From contig NZ_PEFL01000001.1 of NCBI RefSeq assembly GCF_002754475.1, positions 248,001 to 312,000 on the forward strand: 64,000 nucleotides of DNA. The letters are read 5' to 3'. Source of the DNA: Comamonas sp. 26. GTDB taxonomy: Bacteria > Pseudomonadota > Gammaproteobacteria > Burkholderiales > Burkholderiaceae_C. The position numbers were made by a program, and so were the translations under genes. The number at the start of each line of letters is the position of its first letter. Positions within the stretch are counted from its first letter, which is position 1. The notes under the pieces are model-generated. The model saw nothing but the letters and a program-made list of their open reading frames with translations. It searched no databases and had not been told where the DNA came from. This document shows positions 56,391 to 64,000 of this stretch, piece after piece.

Positions 56391-57337
56391 TTGAGCAGAA
56401 CGGCTGCGCCAGCTGCGTTGTGCTGCAGCTTGGCAGCTTTGCTGGCGATCAGACCGTCGATCAGACTATCCAGCCATTGCTGCAATGTCTGTGCTCCGAA
56501 GTAGGTCTGGTGCAAGAGGCTGAAATAGGGCGTGGCATGAGTCCAGTGGCTTAGATCTTGCAGGCTGATGCTTTGCCACTCAAGCAGCTTGTACTTGAGT
56601 AGAACCTTGGCCGCATAACTGGCATGGCGCTCGGGCGATTGCACAAAGCCTGCCAGCCGCTTGCGCGCAATGGCCAGCGCTGAAGGAACATCGGTAAACA
56701 CGCTGCCGTGGCCAGGCACGACTGTCAGCGGCCGCAATTGCTCAATTACGTCCAGAGTGGCCGCCACTTCATCAAAAGCGGCGATGCCTTCAATCTCTGG
56801 GAAGACCACGCCAAAGCCGTTTTCCCACAGCGCATCGGCTGAGATCAGGGTGCGGCTCTCGGGCTCGAACAGAATCACCGAATGCGGGTCGTGGCCGGGT
56901 GCAGCATGAATCTGCCAGTCGCGGCCGGACAGGCACACGCTGCTGCCGGGCTGCAGCAAGCCGGTGATGGCAAAGCGCTGGCATTCCTGCCCTGTGGGCG
57001 CGTAGCTGAGTGCGGATTCATTCCAGTTGCGCACCTGCTCTGCCTCGCCCGGAGCGATAAAAGTCTGCACCTGTGGATAAGTCTGCTGCAGCGCGGCATT
57101 GCCGCCGCAATGGTCGCTGTGCAGGTGAGTGTTGAGAATGCGCGCCAGCGGCTGGCCTTGCAGCGCGTTGTCAATCAAGGCCAGTGTCTGTGCCGAGTGG
57201 CTGACATAGCCGGTATCGACCACGGCGGAGCCTTCCATATCACCGGACGCTGCCGCAAACACGATGTTGTTGGCCGACAGCCAGCCGCGCTCCAGCACGG
57301 TCATGCCGGGCGGCAGCGATATGGGGGAAGGGGTCAT
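56384..57337 (-). CDS. Metallo-beta-lactamase-fold hydrolase
   Basis: 317 residues. The metal motif HLHSDHCGG (about 71-79) is followed by further ligands in APGHDPHSVIL, ISADALWENGFG and VVPGHGSVF. The C-terminal ~80 residues form a helical extension. Members hydrolyse thioesters, lactones or similar; the substrate is unknown. It is a stand-alone gene on the minus strand. Confidence 0.88.
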   Translation of the reverse strand: MTPSPISLPPGMTVLERGWLSANNIVFAAASGDMEGSAVVDTGYVSHSAQTLALIDNALQGQPLARILNTHLHSDHCGGNAALQQTYPQVQTFIAPGEAEQVRNWNESALSYAPTGQECQRFAITGLLQPGSSVCLSGRDWQIHAAPGHDPHSVILFEPESRTLISADALWENGFGVVFPEIEGIAAFDEVAATLDVIEQLRPLTVVPGHGSVFTDVPSALAIARKRLAGFVQSPERHASYAAKVLLKYKLLEWQSISLQDLSHWTHATPYFSLLHQTYFGAQTLQQWLDSLIDGLIASKAAKLQHNAAGAAVLLNQ

Positions 57338-57545
57338 GGGGCTCGTCTCCTGCGCTGTGCTTTGTGTTTTGCACCAGCCTAGCAGACAGGTCCCGGTGCA
57401 GCTGTCGCGCGGGCGAGTCGCTTGGAGTCGCTCACACCACCCTTGATACGTCGTTATTTCGCCTTGTCGTACGCTTGTACTGCCTGCGGCTTCACGCCTC
57501 GTCTCAACCGCAAATCTGTGATTTGCTGGCTGGTGTTAGCGCCTT

Positions 57546-57998
57546 TTAGTGATATTCGGTCGAAGACAGAATATTGCGGCGAATCACCACAGGCTTGCCG
57601 CCAAAGCGCTGTTTTGACAGCCAATGCGCCAGCGCTGAATCAAGGTGAGTGGCGTGGCCGGGAAACCAGTCCACCAGCGCCTTGGTCAGGTCGCGGCAGA
57701 GCGTGACATTGCCTTCGGCGAGCTTGGTGCGAACCTCGTCCACCGATTTGAGCACGGCTGCATGCTCGTCAATGTGGCAATCACGGGGCGGGAAGCTGGT
57801 GCTTAGCATCCACTGATCTTCTTCAGCGAAATGGTGCTTTAAATGCACTTCCATTTTCTGCAGTCGCTCGGGCAGTTGCGCGTCGTCAGCGGTTTGCAGC
57901 TGGCCGATCAATTGCACGAACTCTTCGTGAATCTCATCCATGGGGCCGTGGCCCATCAGCAGCTCGTCGCCCCAGGTCAAAGTGGGTTTGTCTCTCAT
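57546..57998 (-). CDS. Bacteriohemerythrin domain protein
   Basis: 150 residues. The di-iron ligand pattern is visible: MDEIHEEFVQL, HLKHHFAEEDQWM, HIDEHAAVLKS and HATHLDSALAHW. It binds O2 or senses oxygen, NO or iron in the cytoplasm. No other domain is attached. It is a stand-alone gene with about 200 bases of empty sequence on each side. Confidence 0.9.
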   Translation of the reverse strand: MRDKPTLTWGDELLMGHGPMDEIHEEFVQLIGQLQTADDAQLPERLQKMEVHLKHHFAEEDQWMLSTSFPPRDCHIDEHAAVLKSVDEVRTKLAEGNVTLCRDLTKALVDWFPGHATHLDSALAHWLSKQRFGGKPVVIRRNILSSTEYH

Positions 57999-58202
57999 AT
58001 CAATCTTCTTGTTGGCTGTGCTTTGTGCGGTTGTCCATTATGCAAGGCAGGGTTGAACTGCCCTTAGCAGGTAGACATCCCAAGCCTATCTTGGCAGTGC
58101 TTTCTCAAAGATCGGGGAATAGCCCGTACGCAATTTTCTCGACCCTTGGCGGCAAGGTCTTTAAAGCGTCAGGCCTGGTGTTTGCTGGGGCTGACACTGC
58201 CC

Positions 58203-58489
58203 TCATGATGCATGAAGCAGCCAGTCAGAGACTCTGTGCCACTTCATCGGAAGCTCTGCACCCACCTGCCACGGGGTGAGATCAGGTAAAGGATACAAGG
58301 CGCACATAGCCAGATACAGTGATTCACCTGACTCGGCTGTGGCTTGCCACAGGCGAGCGTAAGCAACAGGTTCTGTCACTAATGCTGATGTACTGGGGTG
58401 CCATGCCCAGCGACGAATCTTCTCAAGGTCCACCCCGGTACCCAGGCACTTGAAATACGCTTCTTTCAGGCACCACAGTTGCACAAAGC
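58203..58489 (-). pseudogene. C-terminal remnant of a 4'-phosphopantetheinyl transferase
   Basis: The frame reads FVQLWCLKEAYFKCLGTGV, the hallmark W-x-x-KEA-x-x-K motif of Sfp-type phosphopantetheinyl transferases, then a normal-looking C-terminus of about 75 residues. The frame enters the IS21-family element at 58490, which replaces the N-terminal two-thirds including the Mg2+-binding Asp residues. The missing part is not found on the far side of the element. The remnant cannot be active. Confidence 0.8.
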
Positions 58490-58597
58490 TGTTGATTTCC
58501 ACCCAGAAGTGACCCACTAGCCCCCGGTTTTTCCATCTCAGTCTGATCCACGCATTAACCCTAGCCTGCTGCTTTCTTGTGCAGTAGGAGACCAGGA

Positions 58598-60124
58598 GTG
58601 ATTGACGTGGCTACTTTGAGTGTCATCAGACGCTGGGCTCTACGTGAGCACCTGTCCATCCGAGAGATCGCCCGCAGAACCGGGCTTTCTCGCAATACCA
58701 TCCGCAAGTATTTGCGCTCCGACGTTGTGCAACCTCAACTTGCACAGCGCACCATTGCCACCAAGCTCGACCCCTTCGCCAGCAAGCTGTCAGGCTGGCT
58801 GCGTACAGAAGTCAACCGCTCTCGCAAGCAGCGGCGCACGATCAAGCAGATGTTTCTGGACTTGGAGGCGTTGGGCTACACCGGCTCCTACAACCGAGTC
58901 GCTGCCTTTGCCAGAGTATGGAAGGCTCAGTGTCATGCGGCGGAGCAGACATCAGGGCGAGGCGTTTTTGTGCCCCTGGTCTTCGGCGCTGGAGAAGCCT
59001 TCCAGTTTGATTGGAGCGAGGATTGGGCTGTCATTGCGGGTGTACGCACCAAGCTGCAAGTGGCTCACTTCAAGCTCAGCCACAGCCGAGCCTTCTATCT
59101 GCGGGCCTATCCCCTGCAAACCCATGAGATGCTGTTCGATGCCCACAACCGTGCCTTTGCGGTGTTTGGAGGCGTCCCTAGGCGGGGGATCTACGACAAC
59201 ATGCGCACAGCCGTCGATCGTGTCGGCCGTGGCAAGCTCAGAGAGGTCAACGCCCGCTTCAGTGCGATGGCCAGCCATTTCCTGTTCGAGGCACAGTTTT
59301 GCAATCCGGCCTCGGGATGGGAGAAGGGACAGGTCGAGAAGAATGTTCGGGACGCTCGCCATCGTATCTGGCAATCTGTACCAGCGTTTCCGACACTCAG
59401 AGCCCTCAACGATTGGCTAGAGCAACGGTGTCAACAGTTATGGCAAGAGATTGCGCATGGCCAATTGCCTGGCTCACTTGCTGATGTGTGGGAGCAAGAA
59501 CGCTCAACCTTGATGCCCATGCCTCGGCCGTTTGACGGCTTTGTCGAGCATGCCAAACGAGTCTCTCCCACCTGCCTAGTTCACTTCGAGCGCAATCGCT
59601 ACAGCGTGCCGGCCTCTTATGCCAACCGACCTGTGAGCTTGCAGGTGTATGCCGACCGCCTGGTCGTCGTGGCCGAAGGCCAGTTCGTCTGTGAACACCC
59701 GCGCATCATTGAGCGCAATCACCAAGGCTCTGGGCGTACGGTCTATGACTGGCGTCATTACTTGGCCGTATTGCAGCGCAAGCCCGGCGCATTGCGTAAT
59801 GGTGCTCCGTTCGTCGAACTGCCAGATGCGTTCAAGCGCCTGCAAGCACTACTCCTGAAGCAGCCCGGTGGCGACCGTGAGATGGTGGAGGTGCTTGCCT
59901 TGGTGTTGCAGCACGATGAGCAGGCCGTCCTGGCCGCTGTCGAGTTGGCTCTGGAGGATGGCGCACCCCGCAAGACCCACATCATCAATGTCTTGCACCG
60001 CCTCATTGATGGAACACCGGAACCTGAGCCCATCCATTCACCCCAAGCCTTGGCCTTGATCGTTGAGCCCCAGGCCAACGTCGTGCGCTACGACCAACTC
60101 CGACAGGTGCGCCATGCGTCATGA
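58598..60124 (+). CDS. istA: IS21-family transposase IstA
   Basis: 508 residues from a GTG at 58598 with AGGAG upstream. The N-terminal helix-turn-helix ([20 protein letters not shown], about 14-33) binds the element ends. The DDE core includes [12 protein letters not shown] (first Asp), [17 protein letters not shown] (second Asp) and [17 protein letters not shown] (Glu). The C-terminal part has [18 protein letters not shown]. The frame appears complete. It overlaps istB by 11 bases. Confidence 0.95.
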   Translation: MIDVATLSVIRRWALREHLSIREIARRTGLSRNTIRKYLRSDVVQPQLAQRTIATKLDPFASKLSGWLRTEVNRSRKQRRTIKQMFLDLEALGYTGSYNRVAAFARVWKAQCHAAEQTSGRGVFVPLVFGAGEAFQFDWSEDWAVIAGVRTKLQVAHFKLSHSRAFYLRAYPLQTHEMLFDAHNRAFAVFGGVPRRGIYDNMRTAVDRVGRGKLREVNARFSAMASHFLFEAQFCNPASGWEKGQVEKNVRDARHRIWQSVPAFPTLRALNDWLEQRCQQLWQEIAHGQLPGSLADVWEQERSTLMPMPRPFDGFVEHAKRVSPTCLVHFERNRYSVPASYANRPVSLQVYADRLVVVAEGQFVCEHPRIIERNHQGSGRTVYDWRHYLAVLQRKPGALRNGAPFVELPDAFKRLQALLLKQPGGDREMVEVLALVLQHDEQAVLAAVELALEDGAPRKTHIINVLHRLIDGTPEPEPIHSPQALALIVEPQANVVRYDQLRQVRHAS

Positions 60125-60899
60125 CCCCGCCATTGCTGCGATCATCATCATGCTGCGCCAACTCAAGATGTTTGGCATGGCCCAGGCCGTGACAGAACTT
60201 GCCGAGCAAGGCTCACCAGCCTTTGAAGCAGCACATCCCATACTCTCGCAACTGCTCAAGGCCGAGAGCGCAGAGCGAGAAGTGCGCTCCATTGCCTATC
60301 AGCTCAAGGTGGCCAAGTTCCCTGTCTACAGAGATCTGGCAGGCATTGACTTCGCACACAGCGAGGTCAATGAAGCCTTGGTGCGCAGCCTTCATCGCTG
60401 TGAATTCATCGAGAAGGCCAACAATGTGGTGCTTGTCGGAGGCCCCGGTACTGGCAAGACGCACATCGCTACGGCCCTGGGTATTCAGGCCATTGAGCAC
60501 CACCGTCAAAGGGTGCGCTTCTTCTCTACGGTGGAATTGGTTAATGCCTTGGAGCAAGAGAAAGTACAAGGCAAAGCCGGACAGCTCGCCCACAGGCTGG
60601 TGCATACCGATCTGGTGATACTCGAGGAGCTGGGCTATCTGCCCTTCAGCTCATCTGGTGGTGCGCTACTGTTTCATCTGCTCTCAACGCTTTACGAACG
60701 CACCAGCGTAGTGATCACCACCAACCTGAGCTTCAGCGAATGGGCCAGCGTGTTTGGGGACGCCAAGATGACCACCGCATTACTGGACCGCCTGACCCAC
60801 CACTGCCATATTCTGGAAACAGGCAACGACAGCTACCGCTTCAAGCACAGCAGTGCAGTCCAACAACCGCCCATGAAGAAGGAGAGAAACAAAACCTGA
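60114..60899 (+). CDS. istB: IS21-family helper ATPase IstB
   Basis: 261 residues from ATG 60114. IstB is an AAA+ protein that selects target DNA and stimulates IstA. Walker [16 protein letters not shown] (about 105-119), Walker [18 protein letters not shown], and sensor [17 protein letters not shown] are intact. The start overlaps the istA stop by 11 bases, the usual coupling. The element seems capable of transposition. Confidence 0.95.
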   Translation: MRHDPAIAAIIIMLRQLKMFGMAQAVTELAEQGSPAFEAAHPILSQLLKAESAEREVRSIAYQLKVAKFPVYRDLAGIDFAHSEVNEALVRSLHRCEFIEKANNVVLVGGPGTGKTHIATALGIQAIEHHRQRVRFFSTVELVNALEQEKVQGKAGQLAHRLVHTDLVILEELGYLPFSSSGGALLFHLLSTLYERTSVVITTNLSFSEWASVFGDAKMTTALLDRLTHHCHILETGNDSYRFKHSSAVQQPPMKKERNKT

Positions 60900-61010
60900 T
60901 CCACATCTTGAGCCTTGCGGCTCAAGCCAAAGGGTGGGTCAGTTTGAGATGGAAATTGCGGGTCAGATTTGCGTGGAAATTAACAGTCAGGGGAATCGCC
61001 AGAAAAGAAA

Positions 61011-61041
61011 AAGCCTCTTGAATCAATGATTCAAGAGGCTT
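61011..61041 (-). terminator. Terminator of the tRNA-Val pair
   Basis: Perfect 14-bp stem AAGCCTCTTGAATC / GATTCAAGAGGCTT with a 3-base loop. On the minus strand it is followed by TTTCTTTTCT, directly after the tRNA genes. Confidence 0.9.
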
Positions 61042-61045
61042 ATCT

Positions 61046-61120
61046 TGGTGCGCGATACATGGATCGAACATGTGACCCCTGCCGTGTGAAGGCAGTGCTC
61101 TACCGCTGAGCTAATCGCGC
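61046..61120 (-). tRNA. tRNA-Val (anticodon CAC), copy 1
   Basis: On the minus strand: acceptor stem GCGCGAT / ATCGCGC, D arm TAGCTCAGCGGTAGAGCA, anticodon stem CTGCC / GGCAG with loop TTCACAC (anticodon CAC, reading GTG), T arm ACATG-TTCGATC-CATGT, discriminator A and an encoded CCA. All stems pair fully. The body is identical to copy 2 six bases upstream. Confidence 0.95.
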
Positions 61121-61126
61121 TTTAAT

Positions 61127-61201
61127 TGGTGGGTGATACATGGATCGAACATGTGACCCCTGCCGTGTGAAGGCAGTGCTCTACCGCTGAGCTAATCACC
61201 C
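61127..61201 (-). tRNA. tRNA-Val (anticodon CAC), copy 2
   Basis: Same D, anticodon and T arms as copy 1, but the acceptor stem is GGGTGAT / ATCACCC. Two base pairs (2:71 and 4:69) differ from copy 1 and both are compensated, so the stem still pairs fully. Discriminator A and CCA are encoded. Confidence 0.95.
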
Positions 61202-61268
61202 GAAGAATGAGATTCTAGCAGCATTCAAAGCGGCTCTTCGGGAAAACTCGTAAATTTCCTGAAAAAAC

Positions 61269-63005
61269 TCAGCTCGACCGCAGCTCGCGCCGCAGAATTT
61301 TGCCCACATTGGTCTTGGGCAGCTCGTCGCGGAACTCGATGAAGCGCGGGCGTTTGTAGCCAGTCAGCTGCTCCTGGCAGTAGCGCATGACGCGGTCTTC
61401 GGTGAGCGATGGGTCGCTGCGCACCACATAGACCTTAATGGATTCACCCTGCTGCTCGTCTTTGACGCCGACGGCTGCGCACTCCAGCACGCCGGGGCAC
61501 ATGGAGATGATGTTCTCCAGTTCATTCGGGTAGACGTTGAAGCCGCTGACCACCATCATGTCCTTCTTGCGGTCAATGATGCGGGTGTAGCCTTCGTCGT
61601 CCAGCACGCCGATATCGCCGGTGCGCATATAGCCGTCTGCCGTGAAGGCCTTGGCGGTTTCTGCAGGCTGGTTGTAGTAGCTGTGCATGACATTAGGGCC
61701 CTTGATGCACAGCTCGCCGGGCTGCCCGTTGGGGACGCTGTTGCCGTCGTCATCCTTGATCGCCACCGAGATGCTGGGCAGGGGCAGGCCGATGGTTCCG
61801 GTGAACTCTTTGTTGGTGACCGGGTTGTTGGTGCCGATGGCGCAGGTCTCGCTCATGCCCCAGCCTTCAATCATGGCGCAGCCCGTGACCTGCTGCCACT
61901 GGCGCGCCGTGCCTTCTGATGCAGCCATGCCGCCAGCCTGTGAGATGAAGAGCTGCGAGAAATCGAGTTGGCGGAACTCGGGGTTGTTCAGCAAGGCGTT
62001 GAACAGCGTGTTGACCGCTGGGAACACATGGACGGGGCGCTTTTTGAGCACCTTGACAAACTTCGGAATATCGCGCGGATTGGGGATCAGGCTCAGGCTG
62101 CCGCCCAGCCGCATGGCGAACAGGCAGACCGTGAGCGCGAAGATGTGATACAGCGGCAAGGCCGCGACGATATGGGTTTCATGGGCCTTGACCCGGCCTT
62201 CAAGCGCAGGCGTGAACCAGGTGTGGGCTTGCAGCGTGGCCGCCACGATGTTGCGGTGGGTCAGCACCGCGCCTTTGGACAGGCCCGTGGTGCCGCCCGT
62301 GTATTGCAAAAAGGCGGTGGAGTCGAGCGTGGCCGTACTGGGGATCAGCTTGCGCTCTGCACCCGCCGCCAGCGCCTTGGTGAACGGCGTGACCTGGCGC
62401 TGCTGGTTACCGGTGCCAGGACCTGCGCCAAGGGGCAGATCAAAGGCGGGCACCATCTTGGCCAGATGCCGCACGGCAAACGTGATCCAGCTGCCATACA
62501 GGCCGCCCAGCAGGTCGCCCATGCTGCTCAGGCAGATGTGGCGGATGGCTGTGCGCTCCAGCACCTGGCCCAGTGTCTTCGCAAAATTTTCCAGAATGAT
62601 GATGGCCGTGGCACCCGAGTCCTTGAGCTGGTGCTCCAGCTCGCGCGGGGTGTAGAGCGGGTTCACATTCACGCAGGTAAATCCCGCACGCAGCACACCG
62701 GCCATGCTGACGGCGAACTGCGGCACGTTGGGCAGCATGATGGCCACGCGCGCACCGGGCTCCAGCCCCAGACTTTGCAGCCATGCGCCCATCTTTGTGG
62801 ATAACTGGTCCAGCTCCGCATAGCTCATCCAGCGGTCCATGCAGACCGAAAACGGGCGGTCTGCATGCTGGGTAAAAGCCTCTTCCAGCAGGTGCACCAG
62901 CGAGCGGTACTGCTCGGGATGCACATCGTGCGGCACATTGGGCGGGTAGTTTTTGAGCCAGGGAGCTGCAGCGTCCATGAAAGGCACCTTGGAGAGGCCG
63001 CTCAT
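61269..63005 (-). CDS. fadD: Long-chain fatty acid-CoA ligase
   Basis: 578 residues from ATG 63005; ATG 62978 is nearly as good. It activates fatty acids to acyl-CoA via an acyl-adenylate for beta-oxidation or lipid synthesis. The AMP-binding motif LQYTGGTTGLSKGAVLTHRN (about 208-227), the second core GWGMSETCAIG, the DxG...R region YMRTGDIGVLDDEGYTRIID, and the catalytic Lys near KTNVGKILRRELR are all present. It is upstream of the tRNA pair and divergent from an alpha/beta hydrolase. Confidence 0.94.
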   Translation of the reverse strand: MSGLSKVPFMDAAAPWLKNYPPNVPHDVHPEQYRSLVHLLEEAFTQHADRPFSVCMDRWMSYAELDQLSTKMGAWLQSLGLEPGARVAIMLPNVPQFAVSMAGVLRAGFTCVNVNPLYTPRELEHQLKDSGATAIIILENFAKTLGQVLERTAIRHICLSSMGDLLGGLYGSWITFAVRHLAKMVPAFDLPLGAGPGTGNQQRQVTPFTKALAAGAERKLIPSTATLDSTAFLQYTGGTTGLSKGAVLTHRNIVAATLQAHTWFTPALEGRVKAHETHIVAALPLYHIFALTVCLFAMRLGGSLSLIPNPRDIPKFVKVLKKRPVHVFPAVNTLFNALLNNPEFRQLDFSQLFISQAGGMAASEGTARQWQQVTGCAMIEGWGMSETCAIGTNNPVTNKEFTGTIGLPLPSISVAIKDDDGNSVPNGQPGELCIKGPNVMHSYYNQPAETAKAFTADGYMRTGDIGVLDDEGYTRIIDRKKDMMVVSGFNVYPNELENIISMCPGVLECAAVGVKDEQQGESIKVYVVRSDPSLTEDRVMRYCQEQLTGYKRPRFIEFRDELPKTNVGKILRRELRSS

Positions 63006-63150
63006 GCATGTTGAAGGCGGCAGGTTGAACAAAGTGAAGCGTGCTTGCGCTGCGGCTGATTCTGCGGATCGACTCTGCAAGGGTCTACGGGGGCTTGTCC
63101 TAGGCGCTTGCGGCCCGGTTTGCTAGGCTGCGCTGGTGGAGGTGTTAAAC

Positions 63151-64000
63151 GTGAATACCTGGTTTTGGCGCTGTGTGGTGATGAGTAGCTGGCTGGCGCT
63201 GCTGCTGTGGTGCGGCTACTGGTGGCAGCGCTCAGTTGCGATCGCCTTGTTGGGCGCGGGCCTGATTGCTTGCGTTGCAGGGCTGCAACTGGGTGCGCAG
63301 ATGCTGATGATGCGTGCGGTGTTGCGCAGCAGGGGGCAAGCGCTGCCAGCAGCCAGCATCGCCTGGCGCGCATGGCTGGCGGAGTGGCGCTGGGCGGTGC
63401 GCATCTTTGGCTGGCAGATTCCTTTTCAGGAAGATGCCGAGGCGGATGGCATCCACCATCATCGCGCCGTGCAGGCCGATATAGCTGCGCAAGGGCTGGT
63501 AGGCGTGGTGCTGGTGCATGGCTATTTTTGCAACCGCGCTGTGTGGAATGGCTGGCTGCGCAAGCTCAAGGCATGCGGCATTCCCTGCGCAGCCATGACC
63601 TTGGAGCCAGCCCACGGTAGCCCTGTCGAAGCCATGCTGGAAGATTTGGATCAATGCGTCAAGGCGCTTGTGCAGCATACGGGGGTAGCTCCACTTTTGG
63701 TAGCGCATAGCATGGGCGGACTGGTGGTGCGGGCCTGGCTCAAGCGGCTGAGCGCCAGTGAGCGGGCGCAGTACGCCGCCCATGTGGTGACGGTTGCCAC
63801 GCCGCATGGCGGCACATGGCTGGCGCGGTTTGCGCACCGCCAGCCAGCCGTGGATATGCGCGAAGGCAGTGACTGGTTGCAGCAGCTGGGCCAGCCGCCG
63901 CTGGATGTGCCCTTCAGCTGCTGGTGCAGCAGCAGCGACAACATCGTGTTCCCGCCCAATCTGGCTACCTTGCCGCAGGCACAGCTACATCAGGTGGATG
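63151..64000 (+). CDS. Membrane-anchored alpha/beta hydrolase (lipase-like), 3' end outside
   Basis: GTG start with GGAGG eight bases upstream. About 283 residues are visible before the right edge and the frame is still open. Two N-terminal hydrophobic segments (about 8-25 and 30-48) suggest membrane anchoring. The hydrolase core shows LVHGYFCNRAVWNGWL (oxyanion region), the nucleophile AHSMGGLVVRAWL, TVATPHGGTWLARF, and a candidate acid in SSSDNIVFP; the catalytic His is beyond the window. It resembles PGAP1-type or triacylglycerol lipases. Substrate unknown. Confidence 0.88.
   Translation, partial: MNTWFWRCVVMSSWLALLLWCGYWWQRSVAIALLGAGLIACVAGLQLGAQMLMMRAVLRSRGQALPAASIAWRAWLAEWRWAVRIFGWQIPFQEDAEADGIHHHRAVQADIAAQGLVGVVLVHGYFCNRAVWNGWLRKLKACGIPCAAMTLEPAHGSPVEAMLEDLDQCVKALVQHTGVAPLLVAHSMGGLVVRAWLKRLSASERAQYAAHVVTVATPHGGTWLARFAHRQPAVDMREGSDWLQQLGQPPLDVPFSCWCSSSDNIVFPPNLATLPQAQLHQVD

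Larger units (their letters stand above)
58490..60985 (+). mobile_element. IS21-family insertion sequence, 2496 bp
   Basis: The ends are imperfect inverted repeats: left TGTTGATTTCCACCCAGAAG, right (complement) TGTTAATTTCCACGCAAATC, both continuing to TGACCC (21 of 26 bases match). A second repeat, TTTCCATCTCA..CTGA.CCAC, lies inside each end, as in other IS21 members. It carries istA and istB. The flanks show no target-site duplication (CACAAAGC on the left, GTCAGGGG on the right). It interrupts the phosphopantetheinyl transferase gene. Confidence 0.88.

Noticed and set aside
58481..60993. Target-site duplication for the IS21 element
   Set aside because: I compared the eight bases on each side of the terminal repeats; they do not match, and shifting the ends by one or two bases does not help.

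Overview
The window looks like chromosome from a Comamonas/Delftia-like member of the Comamonadaceae (Betaproteobacteria, Burkholderiales). The evidence is high-GC coding sequence, three Bug/TctC-type periplasmic binding proteins without tripartite membrane partners, typical Burkholderiales versions of housekeeping genes (ruvA, ruvB, ybeZ-ybeY, cca, queC, ttcA, folB, slt, trxC, fadD), and a short dispersed intergenic element (core GATAGCTG...GCGCTT...AAGCGCTA) found between several gene pairs. Genus is inferred from gene content only.

Layout. 1-9.2 kb: an unrecognised gene cut by the left edge, 3-hydroxybutyryl-CoA dehydrogenase, a GMC alcohol dehydrogenase, and a leftward unit in which AMP nucleosidase sits between a PAS-GGDEF-EAL protein and a membrane protein with a degenerate GGDEF domain. 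9.2-16.5 kb: CDF cation exporter, dtd, dbpA, a TSUP permease, a Bug protein, ybeY/ybeZ and ruvA. 16.5-21.2 kb: three exported proteins (Lys-C-like lipoprotein protease, peroxiredoxin, ParB-like lipoprotein) lie between ruvA and ruvB. 22.3-24.4 kb: an MgtC-family gene behind a small MgtE_N-like gene and an ~800-nt leader. The leader has a near-consensus promoter, a 21-codon ORF with an ideal Shine-Dalgarno ending two bases before a hairpin, and another short ORF starting Met-Asp-Pro-Asp-Pro, like the Mg2+-sensing MgtL peptide of enterobacteria. 24.4-26.2 kb: a fusion of an alkylglycerol-monooxygenase-like domain with a YhhN/lysoplasmalogenase-like domain.

26.4-31.4 kb: a Bug/M20 amidohydrolase/phosphoribosyltransferase operon facing a D-threonine-aldolase-like enzyme and a histidine phosphatase. 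31.5-34.4 kb: an ECF sigma factor with RskA-type anti-sigma, divergent from an exported ferritin-like protein and a DUF3455 lipoprotein. Both promoters carry TGAATCC-N16-CGTAT. 34.5-41.5 kb: small exported proteins, a folate/tRNA-thiolation operon (SDR, folB, ttcA), a MidA-type methyltransferase, a third Bug protein, DUF2905 and trxC. 41.5-45.2 kb: aldehyde dehydrogenase, AdhP and DUF779, an alcohol/aldehyde oxidation unit. 45.3-51.2 kb: cca, a glutathione transferase, queC, 5-formyl-THF cyclo-ligase and a soluble lytic transglycosylase.

51.6-56.4 kb: an iron-uptake block with a TonB-dependent receptor and a ferric-siderophore reductase whose promoter overlaps a perfect palindrome next to a divergent marR gene. 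56.4-58.5 kb: metallo-beta-lactamase-fold hydrolase, hemerythrin and the C-terminal remnant of a 4'-phosphopantetheinyl transferase. The remnant is cut by a 2.5-kb IS21-family element (58490-60985) that has no target-site duplication. 61-64 kb: two tandem tRNA-Val(CAC) genes with identical bodies but different acceptor stems, fadD, and a membrane-anchored alpha/beta hydrolase running off the right edge. No CRISPR array, prophage, rRNA or replication origin was seen. Gene calls rest on reading the protein sequences; no database search was run.
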